Source: Solirubrobacteraceae bacterium (GTDB taxonomy: Bacteria > Actinomycetota > Thermoleophilia > Solirubrobacterales > Solirubrobacteraceae). Taken from it: DNA of 5,669 nucleotides. The stretch spans positions 1-5,669 of the forward strand of contig JAUJME010000114.1 of NCBI GenBank assembly GCA_030447005.1. Direction: 5' to 3'. The notes below the pieces were generated by a model. The model was not told where the DNA came from and searched no databases. It saw nothing but the letters and a program-made list of their open reading frames with translations. Positions 1-5,374 of the stretch are shown here, piece after piece (the first letter of the stretch is position 1; each line of letters opens with the position of its first letter). The translations under genes and the position numbers were made by a program.

Positions 1-330
1 ACCTCGATCGTCGGGCGCTTCCTCGAGCACTCGCGGATCTTCGCCTTCGAGCGCGACGGCGAGGCGCGCGTCTACATCGGCTCGGCGGACCTCATGCCGC
101 GCAACCTCGACACGCGGGTCGAGCTCCTCACCCCGATCCGCGACGAGACGCTGCGCGGCGAGCTGCTCGACACGCTCGAGCGCTGCTTCGCCGACGACAC
201 GAACTCCTGGGAGCTCGGCGAGGACGGCGCCTGGACCCGCCGCCCGACCGGGCCCGAGCCGCGCTCGGTGCAGCAGGAGATGATGACGCGCCACTCCGCG
301 CGCGCCGTCGAGGCCGCGCGCTCGGCCTGA
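1..330 (+). CDS. ppk1: Polyphosphate kinase, C-terminal end (partial)
   Basis: This is the last 109 residues of a polyphosphate kinase, which reversibly transfers the terminal phosphate of ATP to inorganic polyphosphate in the cytoplasm. The 5' part, including the catalytic histidine region, lies outside the window. The visible stretch reads SIVGRFLEHSRIF, then VYIGSADLMPRNLDTRVELL, which is the typical conserved C-terminal block of PPK1, followed by a variable tail ending in a TGA at 328-330. The frame is open from base 1. The 80 bases to the next gene hold a perfect 12-base palindrome directly after the stop (331-342) but no clear terminator. A decayed copy of bases 141-219 of this gene occurs again at 1744-1820. 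Family assignment is firm. That the gene is intact upstream is assumed. Confidence 0.93.
   Translation, partial: TSIVGRFLEHSRIFAFERDGEARVYIGSADLMPRNLDTRVELLTPIRDETLRGELLDTLERCFADDTNSWELGEDGAWTRRPTGPEPRSVQQEMMTRHSARAVEAARSA
155..178 (+). repeat. Direct repeat, left copy (in ppk)
   Basis: This is the exact 24-base core of the match between the intact ppk end and the remnant. The second copy is at 1757-1780, 1,602 bases downstream in the same orientation, on the other side of the sigma/anti-sigma pair. Confidence 0.9.
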
Positions 331-394
331 GCCCGGCCGGGCGCCTCGGCTCGCGCTTGAAGCGCTCCTTTCAAGTGTGGGGATCCCGCGCCAC

Positions 395-400
395 GGGGAG
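395..400 (+). promoter_or_regulatory. Ribosome binding site for the ECF sigma gene
   Basis: GGGGAG ends ten bases before the GTG at 411. It is the only purine-rich Shine-Dalgarno-like stretch near the candidate starts and favours GTG 411 over the in-frame TTG at 357 and GTG at 375. Confidence 0.5.
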
Positions 401-410
401 ACCGGGATCT

Positions 411-1001
411 GTGCCCCCTGAGCGCAGCGGTGCCCACCTTGGCCGGCTGCCCGACGAGGCGCTCCTCCGGCGTGTCGCGGAGATCGAAGACGCGCCGTTC
501 GAGGTCCTCTTCCATCGTCACAGCGCCGCGGCGTTCTCGCTCGCCCGTCACATGCTCGGTCCGGTGCGAGCGGAAGAGGCCGTCCAGGAGGCGTTCCTCG
601 ACCTGTGGCGGACCGCTTCCCGATACGACCCCTCCCGCGGATCCGTGCGGACCTGGCTGCTCAGCCTGGTCCGCAACCGCAGCATCGACGCGCTGCGCCG
701 CCTCGGCTCACGCGAGCGCCGGGATCTCGCCGTCGCGTCCCTCGAGCAGCGCCTCGCGAGCGAGGAGTCCATCGAAGCGGACTTCGCTCGCCGCGAGCAG
801 GCGGCCAGCGTGCGCGCCGCGCTCGCCACGCTGCCCATCGACCAGCGGCGCGTGCTCGAGCTCGCCTACTTCGGCGGCTGGTCGCAGGTCGAGATCGCCG
901 GCTACCTCGACGTGCCGCTCGGCACGGTCAAGGGACGCGCGCGCCTCGGGCTCAGCAAGCTCAGAGCCGAGATCGACGCGATCGCGCCGGCCCCCGGATG
1001 A
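411..1001 (+). CDS. ECF-family RNA polymerase sigma factor (SigK-like)
   Basis: This 196-residue group 4 sigma factor directs RNA polymerase to a stress or envelope regulon. Sigma region 2 covers about residues 30-98, with AEEAVQEAFLDLWRTASRYD (the core-binding part) and the -10 recognition helix VRTWLLSLVRNRSIDALRR. Sigma region 4 covers about 134-188, with LPIDQRRVLELAYFGGWSQV, then EIAGYLDVPLGTVKGRARLG, the helix-turn-helix that reads the -35 element. The length is normal for the family. I chose GTG 411 because of the GGGGAG upstream; an in-frame TTG at 357 would add 18 unconserved residues. The stop overlaps the start of the anti-sigma gene (ATGA at 998-1001), so the two are translationally coupled, and the RskA partner places it in the SigK-like ECF group. 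The regulon cannot be read from the sequence. Confidence 0.92.
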   Translation: MPPERSGAHLGRLPDEALLRRVAEIEDAPFEVLFHRHSAAAFSLARHMLGPVRAEEAVQEAFLDLWRTASRYDPSRGSVRTWLLSLVRNRSIDALRRLGSRERRDLAVASLEQRLASEESIEADFARREQAASVRAALATLPIDQRRVLELAYFGGWSQVEIAGYLDVPLGTVKGRARLGLSKLRAEIDAIAPAPG

Positions 1002-1720
1002 GCCGCGACGACTGCGCTCAGGTCACCCACGCGGCAGCCTGGGTGCTCGGGTTGCTGGACCCCGAGGAAGCCGAGCGCTACGCCGCCCACCTCGAGCACT
1101 GCACCACGTGCCGGCTCGAGGTCGAGCGGCTCCAGCGGGCGGCCGACGCCATGGCCGATGCGGCGCCACCCGCGACCCCGCCCGCCCGCTTGCGGGCTCG
1201 GATCATGAGCACCGTCCGCCAGGAGGCCGAGCTCTTCCGCGCCGCGGGAGCGGCAGAGAGCCTCCCGCGAGACGCCCGTCCGGCACGGCCCCTCGCCCGC
1301 GGTCTGTCACTCGTGCTCGTCGCGGCAGCGCTCCTGGGCGGCGGAGCGCTGATCGGAGGCGCCCTGTCGGATGACGAGCGCCTGGCCGTGCGGACCATCC
1401 CAGGCTCGGTCACCTTCGCCGGAGGTGCGCCACGCGCGCGTGCCGCGATCGTCACCCGCGGCACCGACGCCGAGCTACGGCTCTCGGGCTTCAAGACGCC
1501 CGCGAAGGACCAGATCTACCAAGCGTGGTTGGTGCGACCGGTGTCGCAGCCGACTCCGACCGGCGCCTACTTTTCGGTCGGACCGACGGGGGCCACCGCG
1601 ATCAGCCTGCCCTCGCTTCGGGGCGTGGAGCGGCTCATCGTCACCGCCGAGCGCCGCGGCGGAAGCCGGACCCCGACACCGCCGCCCGTCGTCACGGTCA
1701 GGCTCCCCGTTCAGCCGTAG
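998..1720 (+). CDS. rskA: Anti-sigma-K factor, RskA family, zinc-binding and membrane-anchored
   Basis: This 240-residue single-pass membrane protein should hold the preceding sigma factor inactive at the cytoplasmic face. Its N-terminus has the zinc-binding anti-sigma motif H31-x3-C35-x2-C38 (HLEHCTTC) after a helix with GLLDPEEAERYAAHL. A linker rich in Ala and Pro leads to one membrane helix at about residues 102-123, with R97 and R101 on its cytoplasmic side. The outer part (about 127-240) matches the RskA C-terminal domain: an IYQAWLVRP strand, a GAYFSVGPTG turn, then LIVTAERRGGSRTPTPPPVV, close to the family's usual VT-E-GGS-PT-P pattern. In this family, signal-dependent proteolysis (site-1 and site-2 type) releases the sigma factor. 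The start is fixed by the 4-base overlap with the sigma gene. There is no separate ribosome binding site, consistent with coupling. Confidence 0.92.
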   Translation: MSRDDCAQVTHAAAWVLGLLDPEEAERYAAHLEHCTTCRLEVERLQRAADAMADAAPPATPPARLRARIMSTVRQEAELFRAAGAAESLPRDARPARPLARGLSLVLVAAALLGGGALIGGALSDDERLAVRTIPGSVTFAGGAPRARAAIVTRGTDAELRLSGFKTPAKDQIYQAWLVRPVSQPTPTGAYFSVGPTGATAISLPSLRGVERLIVTAERRGGSRTPTPPPVVTVRLPVQP

Positions 1721-1756
1721 GACTTCGAAGGGCCCGGGCACAGCGACGAGACGCCG

Positions 1757-1780
1757 GCGGCGAGCTGCTCGACACGCTCG
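1757..1780 (+). repeat. Direct repeat, right copy (in ppk remnant)
   Basis: This is identical over 24 bases to 155-178. It encodes the same GELLDTL stretch, but in a degenerate, frame-shifted context. Confidence 0.9.
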
Positions 1781-1800
1781 CGCCCTGCTTTGCGACGACA

Positions 1801-1818
1801 CGAGCTCGTGCGAGCTCG
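1801..1818. terminator. Possible bidirectional terminator between convergent genes
   Basis: Two copies of the self-complementary octamer CGAGCTCG are separated by TG, giving an inverted repeat that could fold on transcripts from either strand. It lies between the ends of rskA (1720) and the minus-strand sigma gene (1821), where a shared terminator would be expected. There is no T-tract and the loop is very tight, so the call is weak. Confidence 0.25.
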
Positions 1819-1820
1819 GC

Positions 1821-3221
1821 CTAGTCGTCGTCCGCATCTTCGTCGGGTTCCGGCGAGGCCGCCTCGTCCGCGGCGTCGTCGTCGGCGTTCGCGCGGTCGT
1901 CGGCGGTGCCCTCGGCGGCGTCCGCGGCATCGTCCGCGGCGTCCTCGGCGGCGTCCGCGCGGTCGTCGGCGCTCTCCTCGGCCGCGTCGGCGGCATCGTC
2001 CGCGGCGTCCTCGGCGGCGTCCGCGCGGTCGTCGGCGGTGTCCTCCGCGTCGTCGGCCGCCTCTCTGGAGTCCGAACCGGCATCCTCAGAGCGCTCCTCC
2101 CGGCCATCGCTCCGGGGACGGCCGCCCGTCTGCTCGGGCCCTGCTCCGGGTCCGCCGCCGTCCCGCCGACCGGCTGTCCTCTCCCCTTCGGCGGCCGGGC
2201 TGCGCGACGCCGGCGCGCGCGCCTCGCCGTCGTCCCGGCTGCCCGCGAGCGGCCACGCTTCGCCCGGTCGCTCGCGGCCGGAGCCGGAAGCGGGAAAGCC
2301 GTCGCTGAGCTGGGCCTCGCCGTCCGCTGCCAGGCCTGTGCCCTCGCCCGCCCGCGCGGGCGCCGGCGCCTGAACGCGCCCGACGGCGGCGACCTGGGCG
2401 ATCTCTGGCGATCGGCCGGACGACGGGCCCCCCGCCGCCGGCGCGCCACCGGGGCGGATCGCGTCGATGCCACGCCTGAGTGACGGCTCGCCGGCGGCGA
2501 CACCGACGGCGCCGGCCGCGACCGCGAGCGTCACGCACACCTTCGCGCCCAGGCCGGCGATGCCGGCGGCGGCTCCGCCGCCTGCGGTACCGGCGGGGCC
2601 GCCGGCAACGCCGGCGGACCGTGGGAGGAACAACCCGATGGGGAGCATCGCCGAGGCGGCGGCGCGGACGCTGTGCCGGGCGCGATGGATGAGCTGCCTT
2701 GCGGCCCCCGGGGCGACGCCCAGCTCGCGTGCGATCTCGACGTGGCTGAGGCCGTCGAGCTCGCGCATCAGCATGGCGCGCCGCTGGCGCTCGGGGAGCG
2801 CGCCGACGGCGGCGATGGTCGTCGCCAGGCGCTGGCGACGCTCGTAGGCCTGCGCGGGTGACTCGCCTCCCGCGAGCCGCTCGTCGAGCGGCTCGTCGCT
2901 CCCGCCGGGCTGGCGGAGGACGTTCAGCGCGACGTTGCGGACGATCCGATGCAGCCAGGGACGTACGTCGGCGACGTCGGCGGCCGGCCGCCGGAGCGCC
3001 CGGTGGGCGTTGAGCAGCGCCTGCTGCACGGCGTCCTCCGCCCGGTCTGTGCCGACGAGGCGCTCGGCGTGGCGGACCAACTCCCCGCGGTACCGGGCCG
3101 CGACGACCGCGAAGGCGTCGTCGTTGCCGGCGCGCACGAGGTCGACGAGCCGCCGGTCCGTCTGCAGCCGGAGCAGCGAGGTGCCGGCGAGGCGGCCGGC
3201 GCTGAGCAGGGTGGGCGACAT
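1821..3221 (-). CDS. ECF-type sigma factor with fused membrane segment and acidic repeat tail
   Basis: This 466-residue protein combines a sigma factor with a long extension. Sigma region 2 is at about residues 22-105 (RAEDAVQQALLNAHRAL, then VRPWLHRIVRNVALNVLR) and region 4 at about 130-190 (LPERQRRAMLMRELDGLSHV, then EIARELGVAPGAARQLIHRA). A normal ECF factor would end near residue 195. Here a Gly/Ala-rich, moderately hydrophobic stretch follows (about 217-244, AKVCVTLAVAAGAVGVAAG), then a Pro/Gly/Arg-rich linker, then roughly 95 residues of almost only Ala, Asp and Glu with two perfect-register 22-residue repeats. I infer a membrane-tethered sigma factor with an outer tail; no separate anti-sigma gene adjoins it. 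ATG 3221 is preferred because GTG 3251 lies inside an inverted repeat, though ATG 3221 has no clear ribosome binding site. The fused extension resembles sigma factors I remember from Thermoleophilia. The function of the tail is unknown. Confidence 0.87.
   Translation of the reverse strand: MSPTLLSAGRLAGTSLLRLQTDRRLVDLVRAGNDDAFAVVAARYRGELVRHAERLVGTDRAEDAVQQALLNAHRALRRPAADVADVRPWLHRIVRNVALNVLRQPGGSDEPLDERLAGGESPAQAYERRQRLATTIAAVGALPERQRRAMLMRELDGLSHVEIARELGVAPGAARQLIHRARHSVRAAASAMLPIGLFLPRSAGVAGGPAGTAGGGAAAGIAGLGAKVCVTLAVAAGAVGVAAGEPSLRRGIDAIRPGGAPAAGGPSSGRSPEIAQVAAVGRVQAPAPARAGEGTGLAADGEAQLSDGFPASGSGRERPGEAWPLAGSRDDGEARAPASRSPAAEGERTAGRRDGGGPGAGPEQTGGRPRSDGREERSEDAGSDSREAADDAEDTADDRADAAEDAADDAADAAEESADDRADAAEDAADDAADAAEGTADDRANADDDAADEAASPEPDEDADDD
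1891..2037 (-). repeat. 66-base tandem repeat encoding 22-residue acidic units
   Basis: Two adjacent 66-base units (1891-1956 and 1957-2022) differ at about five positions, and a partial third begins at 2023. Each starts with GCGCGGTCGTCGGCG on the plus strand. On the coding strand each gives ADDRADAAEDA followed by ADDAADAAE plus two variable residues (ES or GT), so the unit is itself two related 11-residue halves. The repeat lies inside the sigma gene tail and keeps its reading frame. Confidence 0.9.
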
Positions 3222-3243
3222 CGGAGAAAGGCATCGGCACCTG

Positions 3244-3280
3244 CCGTCCACCCGCCACCAGAATCCGGCGGGGTGGACGG
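3244..3280 (-). terminator. Strong inverted repeat between the two minus-strand genes
   Basis: CCGTCCACCCGCC (3244-3256) pairs with GGCGGGGTGGACGG (3267-3280): 13 base pairs with one bulged base and a 10-base loop. It begins 13 bases after the stop of the secreted acidic protein gene and ends 23 bases before the sigma ATG. No T-tract follows, as is common for terminators in high-GC actinobacteria. It may end the upstream transcript fully, or act as a partial terminator or processing site that sets a lower sigma level. Confidence 0.6.
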
Positions 3281-3292
3281 ACGGGCACTCGC

Positions 3293-4300
3293 CTACTTGA
3301 TGATCTCCACCTCGGCGAAGACGAGCCCGGCCGGCGTCAGCTCGAGCTCGGCCTCGTGGACGCGGACACCCGCGACCAGGTCGGCCGGGGCGCAGACGTC
3401 GTCGTCGTCGCCCTCGGACTCCTCGACGCTGCCGGGGGTGTCCTCGTCCTCGTCGTCGCTGTCCTCGTCGTTGCCGTGGTCGCCGTCCTCGTCATCGCCG
3501 TTGCTGTCGCCGTCGCCGGAGCTGCCGCTGCCGCTGTTGGAGCTGCCGCTGCCGCTGTTCGAGCTGCCGCTCCCGCTGTCGTCGTCGTCATCCTTGCCCT
3601 GCTCATCCTCGTCGTCCTTCTCGTCCTCGTCCTCGTCCTCGTCGTCGTCGTCGGGATCGACACCGGCCGAGCTCTTGCGCGCGGCGACCGGTTCGTCCTC
3701 CTCGTGCTCGTCCTCGGTCTTGCACTCGATCTCGGTCTCGCCGGTGATCGCGCCGGAGACGGTCGAGCCGGTCGGCAGCTCGATCGTCAGGACGCCGGCG
3801 GTGAACGAGGCGACCACGCCGACGCGCTCCTTGCCGTCGCGCACGCCGTCGTCGTCGGAGTCGGGATCGAGCGGGTCGTTGCCGGTCGCATCCTCGGTCG
3901 CGTTGTCGAGCCCGTCGCGGTCCGCGTCCTCGCGGCCGTCGCTGCGGCCGTCGCGGTCGGAGTCGCGCCTGGCGGGGTGGGTCCGCTCCGCGATCTCGTT
4001 GCCGTTGTCGACGCGGTCGCGGTCGCGGTCCTCGTCGCCGTCCTCGAGGCGGTCGCCGTCGGTGTCGGGATCGCGCGGCTTGGTCCCGGACCGCAGCTCG
4101 CCCAGGTTGTTGAGCCCGTCGTGGTCCGGGTCGGCGGCGGCGCTCTTCTTCGCGATCGACAGGCCGTGGCGCTTCTCCCAGGTGTCGCGCAGCCCGTCGC
4201 GGTCGCGGTCGCCCTTGCCGGCCATGGCGGTGCCCGGAATGCCGAGCAGCGCCGCCGCGGCGATGCCCGCGGCCCAGAGCCTGATGGTGGTGGTGTGCAT
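3293..4300 (-). CDS. Secreted acidic protein with thrombospondin-type-3-like calcium repeats
   Basis: This 335-residue exported protein is of unknown precise role. Residues 1-27 form a signal peptide (MHTTTIRL, hydrophobic core AAGIAAAALLGIPG, cleavage after AMA). Residues about 31-158 hold repeated DxDxDGxxD loops such as DRDRDGLRD, DPDHDGLNN, DPDTDGDRLED, DADRDGLDN and DPDSDDDGVRD, like the calcium loops of thrombospondin type 3 repeats. A small beta-type segment follows (about 160-193, VGVVASFTAGVLTIELPTGS, ending in C193). Then come about 109 residues of Asp, Glu, Ser and Gly, and the domain seems to resume at C303 with DLVAGVRVHEAELELTPAGL. An AGGAGGG sits just before ATG 4300, so the longer frame from 4411 is not used. 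It precedes the tethered sigma gene in the same direction. Calcium binding is inferred from the motifs. Confidence 0.85.
   Translation of the reverse strand: MHTTTIRLWAAGIAAAALLGIPGTAMAGKGDRDRDGLRDTWEKRHGLSIAKKSAAADPDHDGLNNLGELRSGTKPRDPDTDGDRLEDGDEDRDRDRVDNGNEIAERTHPARRDSDRDGRSDGREDADRDGLDNATEDATGNDPLDPDSDDDGVRDGKERVGVVASFTAGVLTIELPTGSTVSGAITGETEIECKTEDEHEEDEPVAARKSSAGVDPDDDDEDEDEDEKDDEDEQGKDDDDDSGSGSSNSGSGSSNSGSGSSGDGDSNGDDEDGDHGNDEDSDDEDEDTPGSVEESEGDDDDVCAPADLVAGVRVHEAELELTPAGLVFAEVEIIK
3395..3721 (-). repeat. Low-complexity GTC/CTC-rich tract (acidic insert)
   Basis: On the plus strand this is dominated by GTC, CTC and GTCGTC runs, which read on the coding strand as Asp and Glu runs. It lies exactly between the codons of C193 and C303 of the secreted protein. 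Such simple-sequence DNA is prone to slippage, so length differences between strains would be expected to fall here. Confidence 0.75.
3519..3581 (-). repeat. 21-base tandem repeat encoding Ser/Gly heptapeptides
   Basis: Three consecutive 21-base units start at 3519, 3540 and 3561, with plus-strand consensus GAGCTGCCGCTGCCGCTGTT plus one base. On the coding strand they give the series SGSGSSN, repeated with slight change. They form a neutral flexible patch in the middle of the acidic insert of the secreted protein. Confidence 0.85.
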
Positions 4301-4303
4301 GTG

Positions 4304-4310
4304 CCCTCCT
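4304..4310 (-). promoter_or_regulatory. Ribosome binding site of the secreted acidic protein gene
   Basis: Read on the minus strand this is AGGAGGG, three bases before ATG 4300. It is a near-perfect Shine-Dalgarno sequence and decides the start against the longer open frame reaching 4411. Confidence 0.88.
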
Positions 4311-4429
4311 GTGGCAACCGGCGATCTGCGTGAGACCCCGGCATTTGCGCCCCGGCCTCGCGGTCCGGGTCGCCGTTTCTGGTGGGTGGTCGATCCTGTG
4401 ACACCGCTCATCCGCCAAGATCACGCTCG

Positions 4430-4439
4430 ATTCGCGAAT
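4430..4439. promoter_or_regulatory. Palindrome in the divergent intergenic region
   Basis: ATTCGCGAAT is a perfect 10-base palindrome, AT-richer than its surroundings. It lies 41 bases before the M23 start and 129 bases before the start of the divergent secreted-protein gene. It could be an operator, but only one copy is present and I see no well-spaced -35/-10 pair around it. The rest of the 180-base gap (4301-4480) holds only the two ribosome binding sites. Confidence 0.25.
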
Positions 4440-4468
4440 TCCTCGCAGGGCCGCGCGGTGGCCGGTCG

Positions 4469-4476
4469 AAGGAGGT
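4469..4476 (+). promoter_or_regulatory. Ribosome binding site of the M23 peptidase gene
   Basis: AAGGAGGT is a full Shine-Dalgarno sequence, four bases before GTG 4481. It sets the start there and excludes the longer in-frame ATG at 4382. Confidence 0.9.
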
Positions 4477-4480
4477 CCGC

Positions 4481-5356
4481 GTGACCGCCCGACGGAGCCT
4501 CACGCGCGCGCTCGCCCTCGCGGCGCTGCCGGCCGCGGGCGCCGCCTTCGCCGCCGCGCCGGCCGCCGCGGCGGGCCGGCCGTCGGTCGCCGCGCTGCAG
4601 GTCGCGCTCAAGGCGGAGGGCGTCTACGGCGGCACCGTCGACGGCATCCACGGGCCGGGCACCCGCGGCGCGGTGGCCCGGTTCCAGATGCGCGAGGGGA
4701 TCGGCACCGACGGCATCGCCGGGCCCCGCACCCGCCGGGCCCTGGGCCGGCGCGGGCGCCCGCGGATCGGCTCCCGGCCGATCCGCACCGGCATGCGCGG
4801 GTGGGACGTCGCCGCGCTCCAGTTCTCGCTCGCGGCGCATGGCTTCCCGTCCGGGCCGGTCGACGGCGGCTTCGGGCCGCGCAGCGCCAGAGCGCTGCTG
4901 CGCTTCCAGCGCTGGGCGGGGCTCGCGGCCGACGGCGTCGCCGGCCCGGGCACCCGCGCCGCGCTGCGCCGTCCGGCGCCGCGCTCGCCGCTGCGCTTTC
5001 TCGCGCCCGTCGCCGGCCGGATCGGCGACCGCTACGGCCCGCGCGGGACGAGCCTGCACTCGGGGATCGACTACCCGCTGCCCGCCGGGACGCCGGTGGC
5101 GGCCGCCGGCCGCGGCTGCGTGGCCGGCGCGGGGTTCGACGGCGGCGGCTACGGCAACCTGGTGGTCATCCGCCACCGGCTCGGCGTAACCACCTGGTAC
5201 GCCCACCTCGCGTCGATCTCGGTGCGTCCGGGCACCTGCGTGGTGGCCGGGAACCGCATCGGCACGGTCGGCTCGACCGGGCGCTCGAGCGGCCCGCACC
5301 TGCACTTCGAGATCCGCCTGCGCGGCGCCCTCGTCGACCCCTTGAGCGGGCTGTAG
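4481..5356 (+). CDS. Secreted M23 metallopeptidase with two peptidoglycan-binding domains
   Basis: This 291-residue exported zinc peptidase is predicted to cut peptide cross-links in peptidoglycan. An Arg-rich start and an Ala-rich hydrophobic stretch form a signal peptide of about 31 residues. Two PG_binding_1 domains follow: about 34-90 (VAALQVALKAEGVYGGTVDG, then AVARFQ and DGIAGPRTRRAL) and about 105-163 (VAALQFSLAAHGF, ALLRFQRWAGL, DGVAGPGTRAAL). The C-terminal catalytic domain (about 170-291) has all M23 landmarks: H193 and D197 in HSGIDY, H242 in WYAHL, and H273 and H275 in GPHLHFEIR. H193, D197 and H275 are the expected zinc ligands, so it should be active. C213 and C253 could form a disulfide. 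Domain order and length are normal for actinobacterial exported endopeptidases. It is divergent from the secreted acidic protein gene. The exact bond cut cannot be told. Confidence 0.93.
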   Translation: MTARRSLTRALALAALPAAGAAFAAAPAAAAGRPSVAALQVALKAEGVYGGTVDGIHGPGTRGAVARFQMREGIGTDGIAGPRTRRALGRRGRPRIGSRPIRTGMRGWDVAALQFSLAAHGFPSGPVDGGFGPRSARALLRFQRWAGLAADGVAGPGTRAALRRPAPRSPLRFLAPVAGRIGDRYGPRGTSLHSGIDYPLPAGTPVAAAGRGCVAGAGFDGGGYGNLVVIRHRLGVTTWYAHLASISVRPGTCVVAGNRIGTVGSTGRSSGPHLHFEIRLRGALVDPLSGL

Positions 5357-5374
5357 CGCGACGGCGTGAGCGGG

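Larger units (their letters stand above)
1744..1821 (+). pseudogene. Decayed copy of the ppk 3' end
   Basis: This short remnant aligns with bases 141-220 of the ppk gene. There is an exact 24-base match (155-178 against 1757-1780), plus matching CGACGAGACG at the left edge and GACGACACG and GAGCTCGGC at the right. Counted by hand, about 70 of 79 positions agree. Two one-base losses (near 1754-1756 and near 1792) shift the frame. Read with both corrected, it gives RDET..GELLDTL..CFADDTSSCELG against RDETLRGELLDTLERCFADDTNSWELG in the intact gene. It has no start codon and cannot encode a working protein. It fills the gap between rskA and the convergent sigma gene, whose stop codon begins at its right edge. 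Confidence 0.85.

Noticed and set aside
331..342. GCCCGGCCGGGC directly after the ppk stop, as a terminator
   Set aside because: The palindrome has no loop and no T-tract follows. Such GC-only palindromes are common by chance at this composition.
357..410. Earlier TTG start for the first sigma factor
   Set aside because: It adds 18 residues with no resemblance to the family, and GGGGAG precedes GTG 411.
1891..2037. Possible CRISPR-like or noncoding repeat array
   Set aside because: The units are directly adjacent without unique spacers, are a multiple of three, and keep an open frame inside the sigma gene, so this is a protein repeat.
1475..2503. Minus-strand open frame rich in Arg, Pro and Thr, with other Arg-rich frames over the sigma tail
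   Set aside because: It overlaps both rskA and the sigma tail out of frame. Its repeats are the frame-shifted reading of the 66-base units, and no domain is recognisable.
3222..3251. Earlier GTG start for the second sigma factor
   Set aside because: The codon lies inside the stem of the inverted repeat and the added residues (DGRCRCLSP) are atypical. The family-like N-terminus begins at ATG 3221. Some doubt remains because neither start has a strong ribosome binding site.
3356..4333. Long plus-strand open frame rich in Val, Ala and Leu that looks like a membrane protein
   Set aside because: It is the antisense of the Asp/Glu-rich secreted-protein gene: GAC and GAG read backwards give Val and Leu codons. 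It has no ribosome binding site, and the minus-strand gene has a signal peptide, a Shine-Dalgarno sequence and clear motifs.
4397..4421. TGTGAC and CAAGAT as a -35/-10 promoter for the M23 gene
   Set aside because: The spacer is only 13 bases and both hexamers match poorly, so I cannot support it.
4382..4480. Longer M23 protein starting at ATG 4382
   Set aside because: It would place 33 polar residues before the signal peptide, while AAGGAGGT lies directly before GTG 4481.
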